A DNA stretch of 64,000 nucleotides. Source: Pseudolactococcus piscium (GTDB lineage: Bacteria > Bacillota > Bacilli > Lactobacillales > Streptococcaceae). The stretch spans positions 1 to 64,000 of the forward strand of contig NZ_JXJW01000013.1 of the NCBI RefSeq assembly GCF_002441695.1, written 5' to 3'. This document shows, in pieces, positions 9,501 through 17,372 of the stretch; position 1 is the first letter of the stretch, and the number at the start of each line of letters is the position of its first letter. The notes below the pieces were generated by a model. That model was given only the letters and a program-made list of their open reading frames with translations. It did no database searches and was not told the DNA's origin. The position numbers were made by a program, and so were the translations under genes.

Positions 9501-9716
9501 ACAGTAGGCGTAGATACGACTGCAATCTATGATTTCTTTGTCAAGCCAATTGTAGCCAAAAATATGACGCCAGAGAAAAAAGCACAGAATGATAGTCAAA
9601 AAAGAGATTATCGGTCAACTCTAGTGTTTCTAACAGGTTTGTTTGGTGGTATGTTACTGCTAATGGGGTGGCAAAAGCTTGCCATGCTTAGAATGAAACG
9701 AGAAGTGGACTTGTAA
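6570..9716 (+). CDS. esaA: EsaA-like T7SS membrane protein with a PVD repeat insertion
   Basis: EsaA is the large membrane protein of type VIIb systems whose extracellular part projects through the cell wall; the homologue YueB is the SPP1 phage receptor. This one is 1048 residues: one N-terminal helix (about 17-38), then [15 protein letters not shown], typical of the family, a long outer region rich in predicted helices, and a C-terminal helix (about 1014-1034). The well-studied EsaA proteins have several C-terminal helices; only one is evident here, so the protein may be a shortened form. Residues 535-615 are 27 tandem PVG/PVD/PAD triplets, followed by a basic linker. The gene lies after essC and the toxin cassette rather than before essA, an unusual place; a second esaA may exist upstream. 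Confidence 0.83.
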   Translation: MRDYYKLAEKLARLQNIVMTILVLAVIALVGTLIMINQKSAAVKKKLSRPTIALVNEDFPVPFNQVTYNLGKSFVDSVSNDKRYNWQVVSRSVADRAYKENAVDAIIYLPQSFSRDLLSLQEISPTQTKVDYKVQHQSDDLLDTVLGNKVASILYAFNQDIVKMYYASIAGNVAEAENSMDSVIGKNTKLVTNLIGQVKMPFTDSIPNYNLLISGADGLKNVNQATISTLNNFTDMTTKRLLQTSDSFTKQGSYVNDYFDLQRQIGNQNVLNANQGIESQAKENQAYYFSQFTSQNTNFVDRVTLLSPLKRDSKSDEPFEAYKASFSQLENKVKTYNKTTEETQQDVSTQIGKLASKRDALLTVEKELYAQFFSADLSITKDNYDNYHEQVKKSMTSDFARKALANKIKTSFVKEANLPLTEDKKAVKSIQKLVSQISVNASDYKLQTLLANGSISPETKTSYENALNVIQNYATAYELTPGQVVLAEMPGEDDVVKHTMTQKITVKVPPQTIYTSNALSSSISDVTIEETGRTPVGPVGPVGPVDPVDPVDPVDPVDPVDPVDPVDPVDPVDPVDPVDPVDPVDPADPADPADPVDPVDPVDPVDPVDPVDPADPEKSKKENGKSKSRYTRQVKGDRELVLDNRSDDSVDYTITLIVTLDGENTKSFDVTWKNSQNDTPIYSAMLTFIFGPRGKLTNYAKYVGLEQFDKLTNLFNKIDLTANLIGTFYADPEKPYTDLSDVKSKEEFENFTDDSIFNIYGNITVAGIPDKLSKKDVAAFRKQGKQKIKQVIALIKQIDSVVESLEKDQLSLAVKLPEDYFPTTLQSLQDWYDQMTHLIDTNYQQYEFWHTDTLSSIDNIYSSWEVKEASLLELKNVDGPNFDGSALYVNNANELNDQLNALITSSNEASQSIVENAQSVQDNSSEFERLLVSANTTQADAQKVLHNTTYLADTGLYDLDAIKNYYTNFSKVLANTRTVGVDTTAIYDFFVKPIVAKNMTPEKKAQNDSQKRDYRSTLVFLTGLFGGMLLLMGWQKLAMLRMKREVDL
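8172..8414 (+). repeat. 27 tandem 9-bp repeats encoding PVG/PVD/PAD triplets in esaA
   Basis: The tract is 243 bases, exactly 27 units of 9 bases with no interruption. Units read CCAGTAGGC (x3), CCAGTAGAC or CCAGTAGAT (x13), CCGGTAGAC, CCGGCAGAC (x3), CCGGTAGAC/T (x6), and CCGGCAGAT. The protein is PVG x3, PVD x14, PAD x3, PVD x6, PAD x1. Blocks of identical synonymous variants lie next to each other, which indicates local duplication by slippage or unequal exchange. The unit length keeps the frame, so copy number can vary without inactivating esaA. It forms an extended acidic, proline-rich spacer in the outer domain. Confidence 0.97.
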
Positions 9717-9961
9717 AAAGACAGGGTTACTAGGCTATCTGAAAATAGATAGTGTCTTTAGTAAAACAAAACATGTAGCGGACAGGAAAGCGCTAGAGTA
9801 TCCTCACCCTTTATTTGTGATACAGTTAAATCATGCAGCTCTTTTTTCTTGCTTAAGCGAGACCTTATCCGTAAATTTTTTTATCATGTCCTGTTAGTAG
9901 ATAGATCTCAACATCAAAAAGTGGTATAATCAGGTCTACCAATTTAAGGAAGAGGTCTGTT
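9717..9961 (+). promoter_or_regulatory. Intergenic region with a nested hairpin and the promoter of the next gene
   Basis: Directly after esaA, AAAGACA pairs with TGTCTTT around an inner CTATCT/AGATAG hairpin (about 9717-9762). This may end the esaA transcript, although it has no long T run. Further on, TGGTATAAT (9922-9930) is an extended -10 element 31 bases before the TTG start at 9962. No coding sequence was seen in between. Confidence 0.5.
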
Positions 9962-10468
9962 TTGAAAACTAAGTTAATCGTGATACGTGGAAACTCTGCG
10001 AGTGGCAAATCAACGATTGCCAAGCAAGTTCGTGCTTATTTTGAACGAGGGGAGGTCATGCTCATCCCTCAGGACGAGATTCGGCTAGGCATGTTAAATG
10101 TCAAAGATAGAGTTGGTAATTTAACGCCTGACTTGATGGCGCATATTGCCCTGTTTGTCAAGGGGAAGGTAAGCCTCGTTATCATTGAGGGGATATTAAA
10201 TACAGCTATCTATGAAAATATGTTGCGGCAGCTACTAGCAGCCTATGGCGCTGATATGACAGCTTATTATTTAGATATTCCCTTTGATGAAACCGTTCGT
10301 AGACATCAGACCAGAGAAAAAAGTCAGCAGTGGGGAGCAGATGTGATGCGGCGCTGGTGGGTTGAAAAAGATTACTTAGGGATTGAAAACGAAGTGATTT
10401 TCAATCAGCATAGCTCAGCAGCAGAAATGGTTGAGAAAATAATAGCAGATAGCAAAGGGTTAGGCTAA
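9962..10468 (+). CDS. Small P-loop nucleotide kinase-like protein
   Basis: This 168-residue protein belongs to the AAA/zeta-like small kinase group. The Walker A motif is GNSASGKST near residues 10-18; it is followed by a helix-rich lid and the Arg-rich stretch RRHQTREK near residues 115-122, typical of P-loop phosphotransferases. The substrate is not known. The start is TTG, chosen because AAGGAAGAGGT lies a suitable distance upstream and the P-loop must be near the N-terminus. No antitoxin-like gene is adjacent, so a zeta-toxin role is not supported. The gene is flanked by its own promoter and by the rplK promoter, so it is probably a single-gene unit. Confidence 0.75.
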   Translation: MKTKLIVIRGNSASGKSTIAKQVRAYFERGEVMLIPQDEIRLGMLNVKDRVGNLTPDLMAHIALFVKGKVSLVIIEGILNTAIYENMLRQLLAAYGADMTAYYLDIPFDETVRRHQTREKSQQWGADVMRRWWVEKDYLGIENEVIFNQHSSAAEMVEKIIADSKGLG

Positions 10469-10490
10469 AAAAGCCTAGTAAAAAAGTCAC

Positions 10491-10519
10491 TTGACAAATG
10501 GTCTTGATAGCAGTATAAT
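10491..10519 (+). promoter_or_regulatory. rplK promoter
   Basis: TTGACA (10491-10496), a 17-base spacer and TATAAT (10514-10519) form a near-perfect sigma-A promoter. About 100 bases of leader follow with short hairpins (GGGAGGGCATCCGCCC; GATTTCGTAAGAAATC) before AGGAGG and the rplK start. Confidence 0.9.
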
Positions 10520-10627
10520 AATACGGTATGCTTGAAATAAAGGTATACTGCGTGGGAGGGCATCCGCCCATTAAACCACATCACGAGAAGAGATTTCGTA
10601 AGAAATCATTAATAGGAGGAAATTATC

Positions 10628-11053
10628 GTGGCTAAAGAAGTACAAAATATCGTTAAATTGCAAATTCCAGCCGGAAAAGCAACACCAGCTCCACCAGTAG
10701 GACCAGCACTTGGTCAAGCTGGTGTTAACATCATGGGCTTCACAAAAGAATTTAATGCGCGTACAGCTGACCAAGCTGGTATGATCATCCCAGTTGTTAT
10801 CTCAGTATATGAAGATAAATCATTTACTTTCGTTACTAAAACACCTCCTGCAGCTATTTTACTTAAAAAAGCAGCAGGCGTTGAAAAAGGTTCTGGTACA
10901 CCAAACACTGTTAAAGTGGCAACTGTTACCAAAGCACAAGTACAACAAATCGCTGAAACAAAAATGGAAGACCTTAACGCGTCATCTGTCGAATCTGCAA
11001 TGCGCATGATCGAAGGAACAGCACGTTCTATGGGATTCACTGTCGAAGGTTAA
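10628..11053 (+). CDS. rplK: 50S ribosomal protein L11
   Basis: L11 (141 residues, the usual length) binds the GTPase-associated region of 23S rRNA with the L10/L12 stalk. The conserved N-terminal pattern is clear ([20 protein letters not shown], then [12 protein letters not shown]), as is the rRNA-binding C-terminal domain ending [12 protein letters not shown]. The start is GTG behind AGGAGGAAATTATC; the encoded second residue A and the following K-E-V fit family starts. It pairs with rplA downstream in the usual L11-L1 operon. Confidence 0.98.
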   Translation: MAKEVQNIVKLQIPAGKATPAPPVGPALGQAGVNIMGFTKEFNARTADQAGMIIPVVISVYEDKSFTFVTKTPPAAILLKKAAGVEKGSGTPNTVKVATVTKAQVQQIAETKMEDLNASSVESAMRMIEGTARSMGFTVEG

Positions 11054-11170
11054 TTTTTATTGCTAGCGTTAGGCGAACCTATTGTTTTGCTTGACCGACC
11101 AGCTTAAAAATGACATGTTCAGATTTAGGTCTGAATACTTAAAAACCACCCGATCGACATAAGATGAAGC

Positions 11171-11202
11171 GGTGGAAGGTTGCTTGCAACCGTTAATACC
11201 AC
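11171..11202 (+). promoter_or_regulatory. Hairpin in the rplA leader, possible L1 autoregulatory site
   Basis: GGTTGC-TT-GCAACC (11178-11191) is a perfect inner stem, enclosed by GGTGG and CCAC. It ends just before the AAGGAG of rplA. L1 is known to repress its own operon by binding a leader structure that mimics its rRNA site. Position and shape fit, but the L1 contact bases were not tested, so this is inference. Confidence 0.45.
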
Positions 11203-11216
11203 AAGGAGAAAGAATA

Positions 11217-11903
11217 ATGGCTAAAAAAAGCAAACAATTGCGTGCTGCTTTAGAAAAAGTAGAAGCAACAAAAGTATATACAGCTGAAGAAGCAATCGCG
11301 TTAGCACAAGAAACTAACTTTGCTAAATTCGACGCAACAGTTGAGGTTGCTTACAACCTTAACATCGACGTTAAAAAAGCTGACCAACAAATCCGTGGCG
11401 CAATGGTATTGCCTAACGGAACTGGTAAAACAGCTAAAGTTTTAGTTTTTGCTAAAGGCGAAAAAGCTGAAGAAGCTAAAGCTGCTGGTGCTGACTATGT
11501 TGGCGAAATGGAATACGTTGAAAAAATCAACGGTGGTTGGTTTGACTTTGACGTTGTAGTTGCAACGCCAGACATGATGGCTGTTGTAGGTCGTCTTGGT
11601 CGTGTTCTTGGACCTCGTAACCTCATGCCTAACCCTAAAACTGGTACTGTAACGATGGATGTTACTAAAGCGATTGAAGAAATCAAAGCTGGTAAAGTAA
11701 CTTACCGTGCTGAAAAAGCTGGTATCGTTCACGTTGCAATTGGTAAAGTATCATTCTCAGCTGAAAAATTAGTTGAAAACTTTAAAGCGATTAACTCAGT
11801 TATCACTGCTGCTAAACCAGCAACTGCTAAAGGAACTTACATCGAAAGCTTGACAGTTACAACTACATTTGGTCCTGGTATCAAAGTAGATCCAAACTTC
11901 TAA
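11217..11903 (+). CDS. rplA: 50S ribosomal protein L1
   Basis: L1 (228 residues) forms the mobile stalk at the E site and often represses its own operon. The start at 11217 ([15 protein letters not shown]) is preceded by AAGGAG; an in-frame ATG 45 bases upstream lies inside the leader hairpin and is not the start. The family patterns are intact: [11 protein letters not shown], the [16 protein letters not shown] block and the C-terminal [11 protein letters not shown]. The 163 bases between rplK and rplA hold a leader hairpin. A strong terminator follows. Confidence 0.98.
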   Translation: MAKKSKQLRAALEKVEATKVYTAEEAIALAQETNFAKFDATVEVAYNLNIDVKKADQQIRGAMVLPNGTGKTAKVLVFAKGEKAEEAKAAGADYVGEMEYVEKINGGWFDFDVVVATPDMMAVVGRLGRVLGPRNLMPNPKTGTVTMDVTKAIEEIKAGKVTYRAEKAGIVHVAIGKVSFSAEKLVENFKAINSVITAAKPATAKGTYIESLTVTTTFGPGIKVDPNF

Positions 11904-11918
11904 TCATTAGGTTATTTG

Positions 11919-11947
11919 AAAGTCCCCCTTTTTGGGGGCTTTTTTTG
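11919..11947 (+). terminator. Terminator of rplK-rplA
   Basis: TCCCCC-TTTTT-GGGGG stem-loop followed by CTTTTTTT. Confidence 0.95.
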
Positions 11948-11987
11948 TATTTGCCGACTACATAACTTCTTTTGTCATATAAAATAG

Positions 11988-12021
11988 TTGACAATTAAAG
12001 TTTACAGTTGTAAACTTTAAT
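11988..12021 (+). promoter_or_regulatory. copB promoter with palindromic cop box
   Basis: TTGACA (11988-11993) is followed by a perfect inverted repeat with 13-base arms and a 2-base centre (11994-12021). Its core is TACAGTTGTA (12003-12012), an exact match to the TACAnnTGTA cop box bound by CopY-type repressors. The box lies in the spacer and -10 region, where a bound repressor would block RNA polymerase; copper would release it. No copY gene is present in the window, so the regulator acts from elsewhere. Confidence 0.9.
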
Positions 12022-12062
12022 TATAAGGCAACCTAACATGCCAGTAATTAAGGGAGGTAGAA

Positions 12063-14177
12063 ATGAAAACGCAAGAAGAAAAGAATCACATACCAGATCA
12101 ACATGGTCATGGTGGACACCACCATAGTGGTCAGATGCACCATATGGACATGGAGATGACGCACGACCAGATGGTGCATGATACCAAAGAGATGCATGGT
12201 GAAATGGATCACGCCATGATGCATATGGGGAATTTGAAACAGAAATTTTTCATCTCTCTTATTTTGGCCATACCCATTTTATTGTTGTCACCAATGATGG
12301 GGATTGACTTACCTTTTTCTTTCCAGTTTAATGGGTCTGAATGGCTTGTTTTAGGGCTGGCAACGCTACTCTATTTTTATGGTGGGATGCCCTTTTTATC
12401 TGGTGCAAAAATGGAATTGTCGATGAAAAATCCAGCGATGATGACATTAATTGCCCTTGGTATTTCGGTCTCATATTTTTATAGTGTATATGCCTTCATT
12501 CAAAACACTATATTGGCGCACGGTGAACACGTCATGGATTTTTTCTGGGAACTTGCTAGCCTGATTGTGATTATGCTTTTAGGACATTGGATAGAGATGC
12601 ATGCAGTTGCAAAAGCAGGAAATGCCGTTCAAAAAATTGCGGAACTACTACCAAATGAAGCGAAACTAATTGATGATAAAGAGAACCTATCAACTGTTGC
12701 TTTGGCTAAAGTGACAAAGGGCCAAAAGGTATTAGTTTCAGCGGGCGATAAGGTACCGACTGATGGTATTGTCATCTCTGGTGAGACAACGATTAATGAA
12801 TCAATGATTACAGGAGAAGCGAAATTAGTCAGTAAATCTGTTGGTAGTCAGGTGATTGGTGGTTCTGTGAATGGGTCAGGAACGATTAGCGTTGAGGTGA
12901 CTGCAACCGGAGCATCAGGTTATTTATCACAAGTCATCAAATTAGTCCAGGATGCACAAGGTGATAAATCAAAAATTGAGTCCCTATCAGATAGGGTGGC
13001 AAAATATCTCTTCTACATCGCCGTTTTTGTTAGCTTGATCACTTTTCTTGCCTGGCTATTGATTACCCAAAATGCAAATGTAGCATTAGAGAGAATGGTC
13101 ACGGTATTGATCATTGCTTGTCCGCATGCACTTGGTTTGGCCATCCCATTGGTAACTGCTCGCTCAACATCACTAGCTGCACAAAATGGATTGTTGCTTA
13201 AAAATCGCAAGGCGCTTGAGCAGGCGCCCAAAATCAGGGTTGTTATGATGGATAAAACTGGGACGTTAACTGATGGTAACTTTACCGTGATAAATTACCA
13301 AAGTCTTGATAAGAGATATAGCGATGACGTAGTACTTGAGATGATGGCTGCCTTAGAACAAAGTAGTACACACCCACTTGCTTTTAGTATAGTTGAGCAG
13401 GCAAAAGCGTTGGGGATGTCTATACCAAAAGCAGAGAACTTGAAAAATATTGCTGGCACTGGGATCTCGGCTACTTTGGATGGTAAGGGAGTGAAGCTTG
13501 TGAATCTAAGATATCTCAAGGAAACACATATTGCTTATGATCAAGCATTGATTAAAGAAGTTGAGAATCAAGGCAATTCAATGAGTTTATTACTTGTTGA
13601 CGACCAGCTAGTTGGTCTTGTTGTGCAGGGTGATCAAATCAAGCCCGAAGCCAAACAAGCTATCACGCAGTTTAAGAAAATGGCTATTGAGCCTATTATG
13701 TTGACAGGGGATAACAAAAGCGCTACTAAAAGGGTGGCTGATTTACTCGGGATTGACACCTTCAAAGCAGCATTAAAACCAGAGGATAAAGAGGCGATCA
13801 TCCGTCAATATCAAGAACAAGGTAAGCCTGTTATGATGGTTGGGGATGGGATTAATGATGCACCTAGTCTCGTCCGAGCTGATATTGGTATTGCCATAGG
13901 GGCAGGTACTGATATCGCAGTTGACGCTGCTGATGTTGTGCTAGTCAAAAGTAATCCTAATGATAGTGTTCAATTTTTAAAGCTGGCACGACATACGACA
14001 TCAAAAATGAAACAGAATCTTTGGTGGGGGGCAGGATATAATCTTGTTGCAATCCCGCTAGCAGCTGGAGTCCTTGCGTTTGCTGGTATCGTACTTAGTC
14101 CTGCATTTGGTGCAGTTTTGATGTCATTAAGTACTGTGATTGTGGCAATCAATGCACTGCTCCTTCGAATTAAGTAA
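12063..14177 (+). CDS. copB: CopB-type copper-exporting P1B ATPase
   Basis: This 704-residue P-type ATPase probably exports copper across the cytoplasmic membrane. The first 60 residues are rich in His and Met (HGHGGHHHSG, HHMDMEM), as in CopB, and there is no CxxC metal-binding domain. The membrane motif is CPH (residues 353-355) rather than CPC, marking the CopB subgroup. The phosphorylated Asp lies in DKTGTLTDG (about residue 397), the actuator loop has TGEAK, and the hinge is GDGINDAP. It starts at ATG behind GGGAGG. It stands alone: no copZ or copY is adjacent, and a cop box controls the promoter. Both Cu(I) and Cu(II) have been proposed as substrates for this type. Confidence 0.93.
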   Translation: MKTQEEKNHIPDQHGHGGHHHSGQMHHMDMEMTHDQMVHDTKEMHGEMDHAMMHMGNLKQKFFISLILAIPILLLSPMMGIDLPFSFQFNGSEWLVLGLATLLYFYGGMPFLSGAKMELSMKNPAMMTLIALGISVSYFYSVYAFIQNTILAHGEHVMDFFWELASLIVIMLLGHWIEMHAVAKAGNAVQKIAELLPNEAKLIDDKENLSTVALAKVTKGQKVLVSAGDKVPTDGIVISGETTINESMITGEAKLVSKSVGSQVIGGSVNGSGTISVEVTATGASGYLSQVIKLVQDAQGDKSKIESLSDRVAKYLFYIAVFVSLITFLAWLLITQNANVALERMVTVLIIACPHALGLAIPLVTARSTSLAAQNGLLLKNRKALEQAPKIRVVMMDKTGTLTDGNFTVINYQSLDKRYSDDVVLEMMAALEQSSTHPLAFSIVEQAKALGMSIPKAENLKNIAGTGISATLDGKGVKLVNLRYLKETHIAYDQALIKEVENQGNSMSLLLVDDQLVGLVVQGDQIKPEAKQAITQFKKMAIEPIMLTGDNKSATKRVADLLGIDTFKAALKPEDKEAIIRQYQEQGKPVMMVGDGINDAPSLVRADIGIAIGAGTDIAVDAADVVLVKSNPNDSVQFLKLARHTTSKMKQNLWWGAGYNLVAIPLAAGVLAFAGIVLSPAFGAVLMSLSTVIVAINALLLRIK

Positions 14178-14180
14178 AAA

Positions 14181-14212
14181 TTGTGTTTGCACGAAGATGC
14201 AAGCACATTTTT
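14181..14212 (+). terminator. copB terminator
   Basis: TGTGTTTGCA and TGCAAGCACA form a stem (one G-T pair) closed by a short loop and followed by six T's. Confidence 0.9.
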
Positions 14213-14241
14213 TACTAGTCTGTTATATTTCTCAAACATAT

Positions 14242-14270
14242 AAAAAAGAGGTAGCTAATCTAGCTACCTC
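14242..14270 (-). terminator. Flavodoxin terminator
   Basis: On the minus strand GAGGTAGCT-AGATT-AGCTACCTC is followed by TTTTTT. Perfect 9-base-pair stem. Confidence 0.93.
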
Positions 14271-14287
14271 ATGTTCATATTTTGATA

Positions 14288-14731
14288 TTAGTTAACTTTA
14301 GCAGCTAATGCTTCAGCGAAAGCTTCTAGTTTAGTGATATCAGCTTCTTCGGCAGCAAGGTCAACTTTGACACTATCAGCGCCTTTTGTTGCTGATGTTT
14401 TTGCAAACGCAGCTTCAAAGTCATCTACTGATTTACAGAACTCATCGTAGAATGTATCACCTGAACCAACAACACCAAAGATTTTACCTGTTAGGTCTAA
14501 ATCTTGTAAGTCGTCGTAAAAATCAACAATCTCATCAGGTAACTCACCATCACCGTAAGTATAAGATGCAACGATTACGACGTCGGCTTCTTGAAAGTCA
14601 GATGCATCAACAGTTGTACACTCATCTATATCAACTTCTAGACCGAGTGCTTCAAGTTTTTCCGCTACAACATCAGCGATCTCTTCTGTATTCCCAGTCA
14701 TACTTGCGTATACAATCTTAGCTAAAGCCAT
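14288..14731 (-). CDS. fld: Flavodoxin
   Basis: This short-chain FMN-binding electron carrier has 147 residues. The phosphate-binding loop SMTGNTEEIAD follows the first strand (residues 9-19), and the later FMN loops are visible as SYTYGDGELPDE and GSGDTFYDEFC. It is acidic, as flavodoxins are. The start was set at the ATG at 14731, behind GGAGATTATA; a TTG 12 bases upstream lies inside that ribosome-binding site. An extended -10 (TGGTATAAT) lies about 40 bases upstream on the minus strand. It converges with copB, with a terminator on each side. Confidence 0.95.
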   Translation of the reverse strand: MALAKIVYASMTGNTEEIADVVAEKLEALGLEVDIDECTTVDASDFQEADVVIVASYTYGDGELPDEIVDFYDDLQDLDLTGKIFGVVGSGDTFYDEFCKSVDDFEAAFAKTSATKGADSVKVDLAAEEADITKLEAFAEALAAKVN

Positions 14732-14766
14732 TATAATCTCCAATTTTTAATTTTATATTAAGGAAA

Positions 14767-14775
14767 TTATACCAA
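14767..14775 (-). promoter_or_regulatory. Extended -10 of the flavodoxin promoter
   Basis: Minus-strand TGGTATAAT. It leaves a normal leader of roughly 30 bases with a ribosome-binding site, in contrast to the leaderless candidates in this window. Confidence 0.7.
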
Positions 14776-14980
14776 ATTTACCTAAAAAATCAAGTTTTCT
14801 GCTTGTTTTCTGCTATTTATCAGCAATTATATACCAGAGTGACACAATAAGGACATGTTGTCAAAAAATGCTATCTTTTACAACAATAAAGAGACATTTA
14901 CCGATAATAACGCTATTAAAGCGATAGTAAATTTGCTAAAATAAGAGTAGTCTAAAAAACAGAAGGATAGTTTATAAAAA

Positions 14981-15835
14981 ATGATAACATTAAAATCACC
15001 AAGAGAAATTGCCATGATGCAAGATGCATCTGACGTACTAGCAGGTATTCACATCGGATTACGTGAGATAATTAAGCCAGGCGTTGATATGTGGGATATT
15101 GAGCAGTATGTTCGTCGTGTATGTAAAGAAAAAAATGCAATTCCACTCCAAATTGGTGTGGATGAAGGGAATGTTAATCCCTACCCTTATGCGACTTGTT
15201 GCTGCCTAAATGATGAGGTGGCACACAGCTTTCCTCGTAAGGGGCATATCCTTAAGTCAGGTGACTTAATCAAAGTAGATATGGTCATCGGAACAGGTGG
15301 CGGTATTGACATGAGTCGGGCGAATTTTGACGATGGCATGGCCATGAAAGCGCTAGCCGATAACTTTACCGGTGGAGTTGCTGACTCTTGCTGGGCTTAT
15401 GCAGTGGGTGACGTATCTGATGAAATTAAGCAGCTCATGGCGGTGACTAAGGAAAGTCTGTATCGTGGTATCGAAATGGCACAAGTCGGTAATCGTATTG
15501 GTGATATCGGGCATGCCATTCAAGCTTATGCTGAAAGTTTTGGCTATGGTGTGGTTCGAGATCTTGTTGGGCATGGCGTTGGACCAACAATGCATGAAGA
15601 GCCGATGGTACCTCATTATGGGACGCCGGGTAAAGGTCTTCGTCTAAGAGAAGGCATGGTATTGACCATCGAACCAATGATCAATACCGGAGACTGGGAA
15701 ATTGATCATCCGTCAAACGAGCGTGGCTATACTACACTTGATGGGAGTCTTTCATGCCAATATGAGCATCAATTCGTCATCACTAAAAATGGGCCTGTGA
15801 TCTTGACAAGCCAAGGCGAGGAAGGTACTTATTAA
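14981..15835 (+). CDS. map: Methionine aminopeptidase, type I
   Basis: This enzyme removes the initiator Met from nascent proteins. It has 284 residues and the longer form found in streptococci and lactococci: an extra stretch of about 30 residues lies between the first metal-ligand region (KVDMVIGTGG) and the second (ADSCWAYAVG). The other ligands are in HGVGPTMHEEP, GMVLTIEPM and CQYEHQFVIT. The start follows AGAAGGA with a rather long spacing, and TGCTAAAAT is a plausible extended -10 upstream. It heads a short unit with the YihY gene 31 bases downstream. Confidence 0.95.
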   Translation: MITLKSPREIAMMQDASDVLAGIHIGLREIIKPGVDMWDIEQYVRRVCKEKNAIPLQIGVDEGNVNPYPYATCCCLNDEVAHSFPRKGHILKSGDLIKVDMVIGTGGGIDMSRANFDDGMAMKALADNFTGGVADSCWAYAVGDVSDEIKQLMAVTKESLYRGIEMAQVGNRIGDIGHAIQAYAESFGYGVVRDLVGHGVGPTMHEEPMVPHYGTPGKGLRLREGMVLTIEPMINTGDWEIDHPSNERGYTTLDGSLSCQYEHQFVITKNGPVILTSQGEEGTY

Positions 15836-15866
15836 ATCGTGGGGAGCAGGAGGAGGCTAAACTTGT

Positions 15867-16790
15867 ATGAAAGCGTTAATCAAGAAAATTTTAGCATCTG
15901 AGCGTCTGACTTATTTTCTGGCTTTTTACAAGTCAGCCGAGATGAATTTATCCAGTATTGCAGTCGCTTACTACTTACTGCTATCGCTTTTTCCCTTGCT
16001 CATGATTGTTGGGAATATTCTCCCGTTTCTAAATCTGGATACAGCAGTTATTCTAGGCTTGTTGCAGGATAATTTACCGAGCCAACTGTACACAACGGTT
16101 GCTAGCATCGTTGAAAATATCTTATCAAGACCGAGTGCGGGTCTCTTGTCAGTCTCAGTCATCACTGCTTTTTGGACGTTTTCAAAAGCCATGACAAGTC
16201 TGCAGATGGCCATGAATAAGTCATATGGTGTCAAGGATCATAGGGATTTCCTAGTCGGCCATTTCTTTTCAATTCTAGCTAGTTTAGCGATCATTATTTT
16301 TCTATTTGTTGCTGTTTTCCTATCAACTTTTGGGCAACTGGTGCTTGAGCGTATCTATCGGTCTATCCAATTTGATAAGCACTTATATGCAGCATTACAT
16401 AATATGACGATACCAGCAGTAGCGCTAACTGTTTTTTGTGCCTTGTCTTTGCTTTATTTTATCATGCCAAATGTTAAGATTCGTAAGTTCAAATATGTCC
16501 TGCCTGGTGCACTATTTTCGACCTTTGTCCTGACATTTTTAACGAATGTGTTTGGTAAATATATTGGTCGGACAACAGAGGCGATGCAAGACTTTAAAAT
16601 TGTTGGTAGTTTAGTTGTCTTCGGTCTCATGCTCTGGTTCATCTTTATTGCCAAAGTCTTGATATTCGGTGCCATTTTAAATGCTGTATATTTGAAACGC
16701 AATAGTAAGATTGAAACAAGACGTGGGGAAATCGTAGATATCATCAAGAGTGTCAATAGTAAAAAAAATGAAGAAAAATCCAGCTCATGA
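15867..16790 (+). CDS. YihY/BrkB family membrane protein
   Basis: This 307-residue protein has about six membrane helices and the family signature near the N-terminus (SIAVAYYLLLSLFPLL) and middle (AFWTFSKAMTSLQMAMNKSY). The family was once called RNase BN, a name now regarded as wrong; its transport function is not established. The start is ATG behind AGGAGGAGG. It follows map closely and is probably co-transcribed. The last codons form the 5' arm of the terminator. Confidence 0.9.
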   Translation: MKALIKKILASERLTYFLAFYKSAEMNLSSIAVAYYLLLSLFPLLMIVGNILPFLNLDTAVILGLLQDNLPSQLYTTVASIVENILSRPSAGLLSVSVITAFWTFSKAMTSLQMAMNKSYGVKDHRDFLVGHFFSILASLAIIIFLFVAVFLSTFGQLVLERIYRSIQFDKHLYAALHNMTIPAVALTVFCALSLLYFIMPNVKIRKFKYVLPGALFSTFVLTFLTNVFGKYIGRTTEAMQDFKIVGSLVVFGLMLWFIFIAKVLIFGAILNAVYLKRNSKIETRRGEIVDIIKSVNSKKNEEKSSS

Positions 16791-16806
16791 TGAGCCGGAT
16801 TTTTTG
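16774..16806 (+). terminator. Terminator overlapping the 3' end of the YihY gene
   Basis: AATCCAGCTCA and TGAGCCGGATT pair (one mismatch) and are followed by TTTTTTG. The stop codon lies in the loop. Confidence 0.85.
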
Positions 16807-16814
16807 TATCTTCT

Positions 16815-17249
16815 TTATTTTTTTGTGAAAATCAAAAACTTTGAAAAAATATAATTCAAAATAATGGTGAACACCTGTAAAAATAGACTGAGGACAAAGA
16901 CGCTTTGTTTCAAGTTCAAGGAAAGGGTCTTAACTAAGAGCTGAGGATGCCTATCTACAAAGTACCAATTTGCTATCACCGACAATAAAAGGACAAGTAG
17001 TCTGCTGATAACAAATTTGATAAATTCATGCAAGAAGCGATTTGATGTTTTTTCAAATACCCATAATTTATTTGTAAAAAAAGCAAATAAGATAGAGATA
17101 CCTTGAGCGACGATTTCAGAAATAACGCCGTTTTCTGTAGTAGAAAATAGGCACATTTTGATGATAAAGTAAATGATCGTTGTCCCAACACCAGCAACAA
17201 GGTAGGTGACGACTTGCTGACTTGCAATGTTTTTAAGGCTATGTTTCAT
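16815..17249 (-). CDS. GtrA-family membrane protein
   Basis: This 144-residue protein has four predicted membrane helices in the GtrA/DPMS layout: QQVVTYLVAGVGTTIIYFII opens the domain, FFTNKLWVFEK marks the loop after the second helix, and the last helix ends FSKFLIFTKK. GtrA-like proteins help move polyprenyl-linked sugars across the membrane for wall glycosylation. No glycosyltransferase gene is adjacent, so its substrate is unknown. The start has no ribosome-binding site; instead a -10 element ends 7 bases before it. It is divergent from queT. Confidence 0.85.
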   Translation of the reverse strand: MKHSLKNIASQQVVTYLVAGVGTTIIYFIIKMCLFSTTENGVISEIVAQGISILFAFFTNKLWVFEKTSNRFLHEFIKFVISRLLVLLLSVIANWYFVDRHPQLLVKTLSLNLKQSVFVLSLFLQVFTIILNYIFSKFLIFTKK

Positions 17250-17256
17250 GTTAAAA

Positions 17257-17265
17257 AGTATATCA
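17257..17265 (-). promoter_or_regulatory. Extended -10 immediately before gtrA (near-leaderless)
   Basis: Minus-strand TGATATACT, then seven bases (TTTTAAC), then the ATG at 17249. The predicted transcript would begin at or one base before the start codon. No purine-rich ribosome-binding site is present. Confidence 0.6.
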
Positions 17266-17308
17266 TTATTAAGGGGAATTTGCTATACTAGATATTGCTT
17301 GTAACGAG

Positions 17309-17368
17309 CCCTTCGTACTTTCTCACTTTGACGGAGCATATTAAAATCGCGGGAGCGATAAAGGAGAT
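17309..17368 (+). ncRNA. preQ1-II riboswitch (queT leader)
   Basis: This is the Streptococcaceae class that binds preQ1 and controls translation of queT. Visible parts: stem CTTCGT (17311-17316) with ACGGAG (17331-17336); the conserved CATATTA (17337-17343); the hairpin ATCGC-GGGA-GCGAT (17346-17359); and AAAGGAGA, the ribosome-binding site, which can pair with the pyrimidine loop TTTCTC to close the pseudoknot when ligand is bound. A -10 (TATACT, about 17284) lies just upstream. The order of elements matches the known pneumococcal structure. Confidence 0.92.
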
Positions 17369-17372
17369 TCAT

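Noticed and set aside
9962-10468. Zeta-type toxin of a toxin-antitoxin pair
   Set aside because: No epsilon-like antitoxin gene is adjacent; only the general P-loop kinase fold is supported.
10714-11040. A 108-codon minus-strand ORF inside rplK
   Set aside because: Same reason as for eno; no start signals.
11172-11216. Longer N-terminus for L1 (start at 11172)
   Set aside because: It would translate the leader hairpin and lacks a ribosome-binding site; MAKKSKQ at 11217 is the family start.
16815-17249. A gtrA-linked glycosylation cluster
   Set aside because: No glycosyltransferase gene lies nearby, so only the single GtrA protein is supported.
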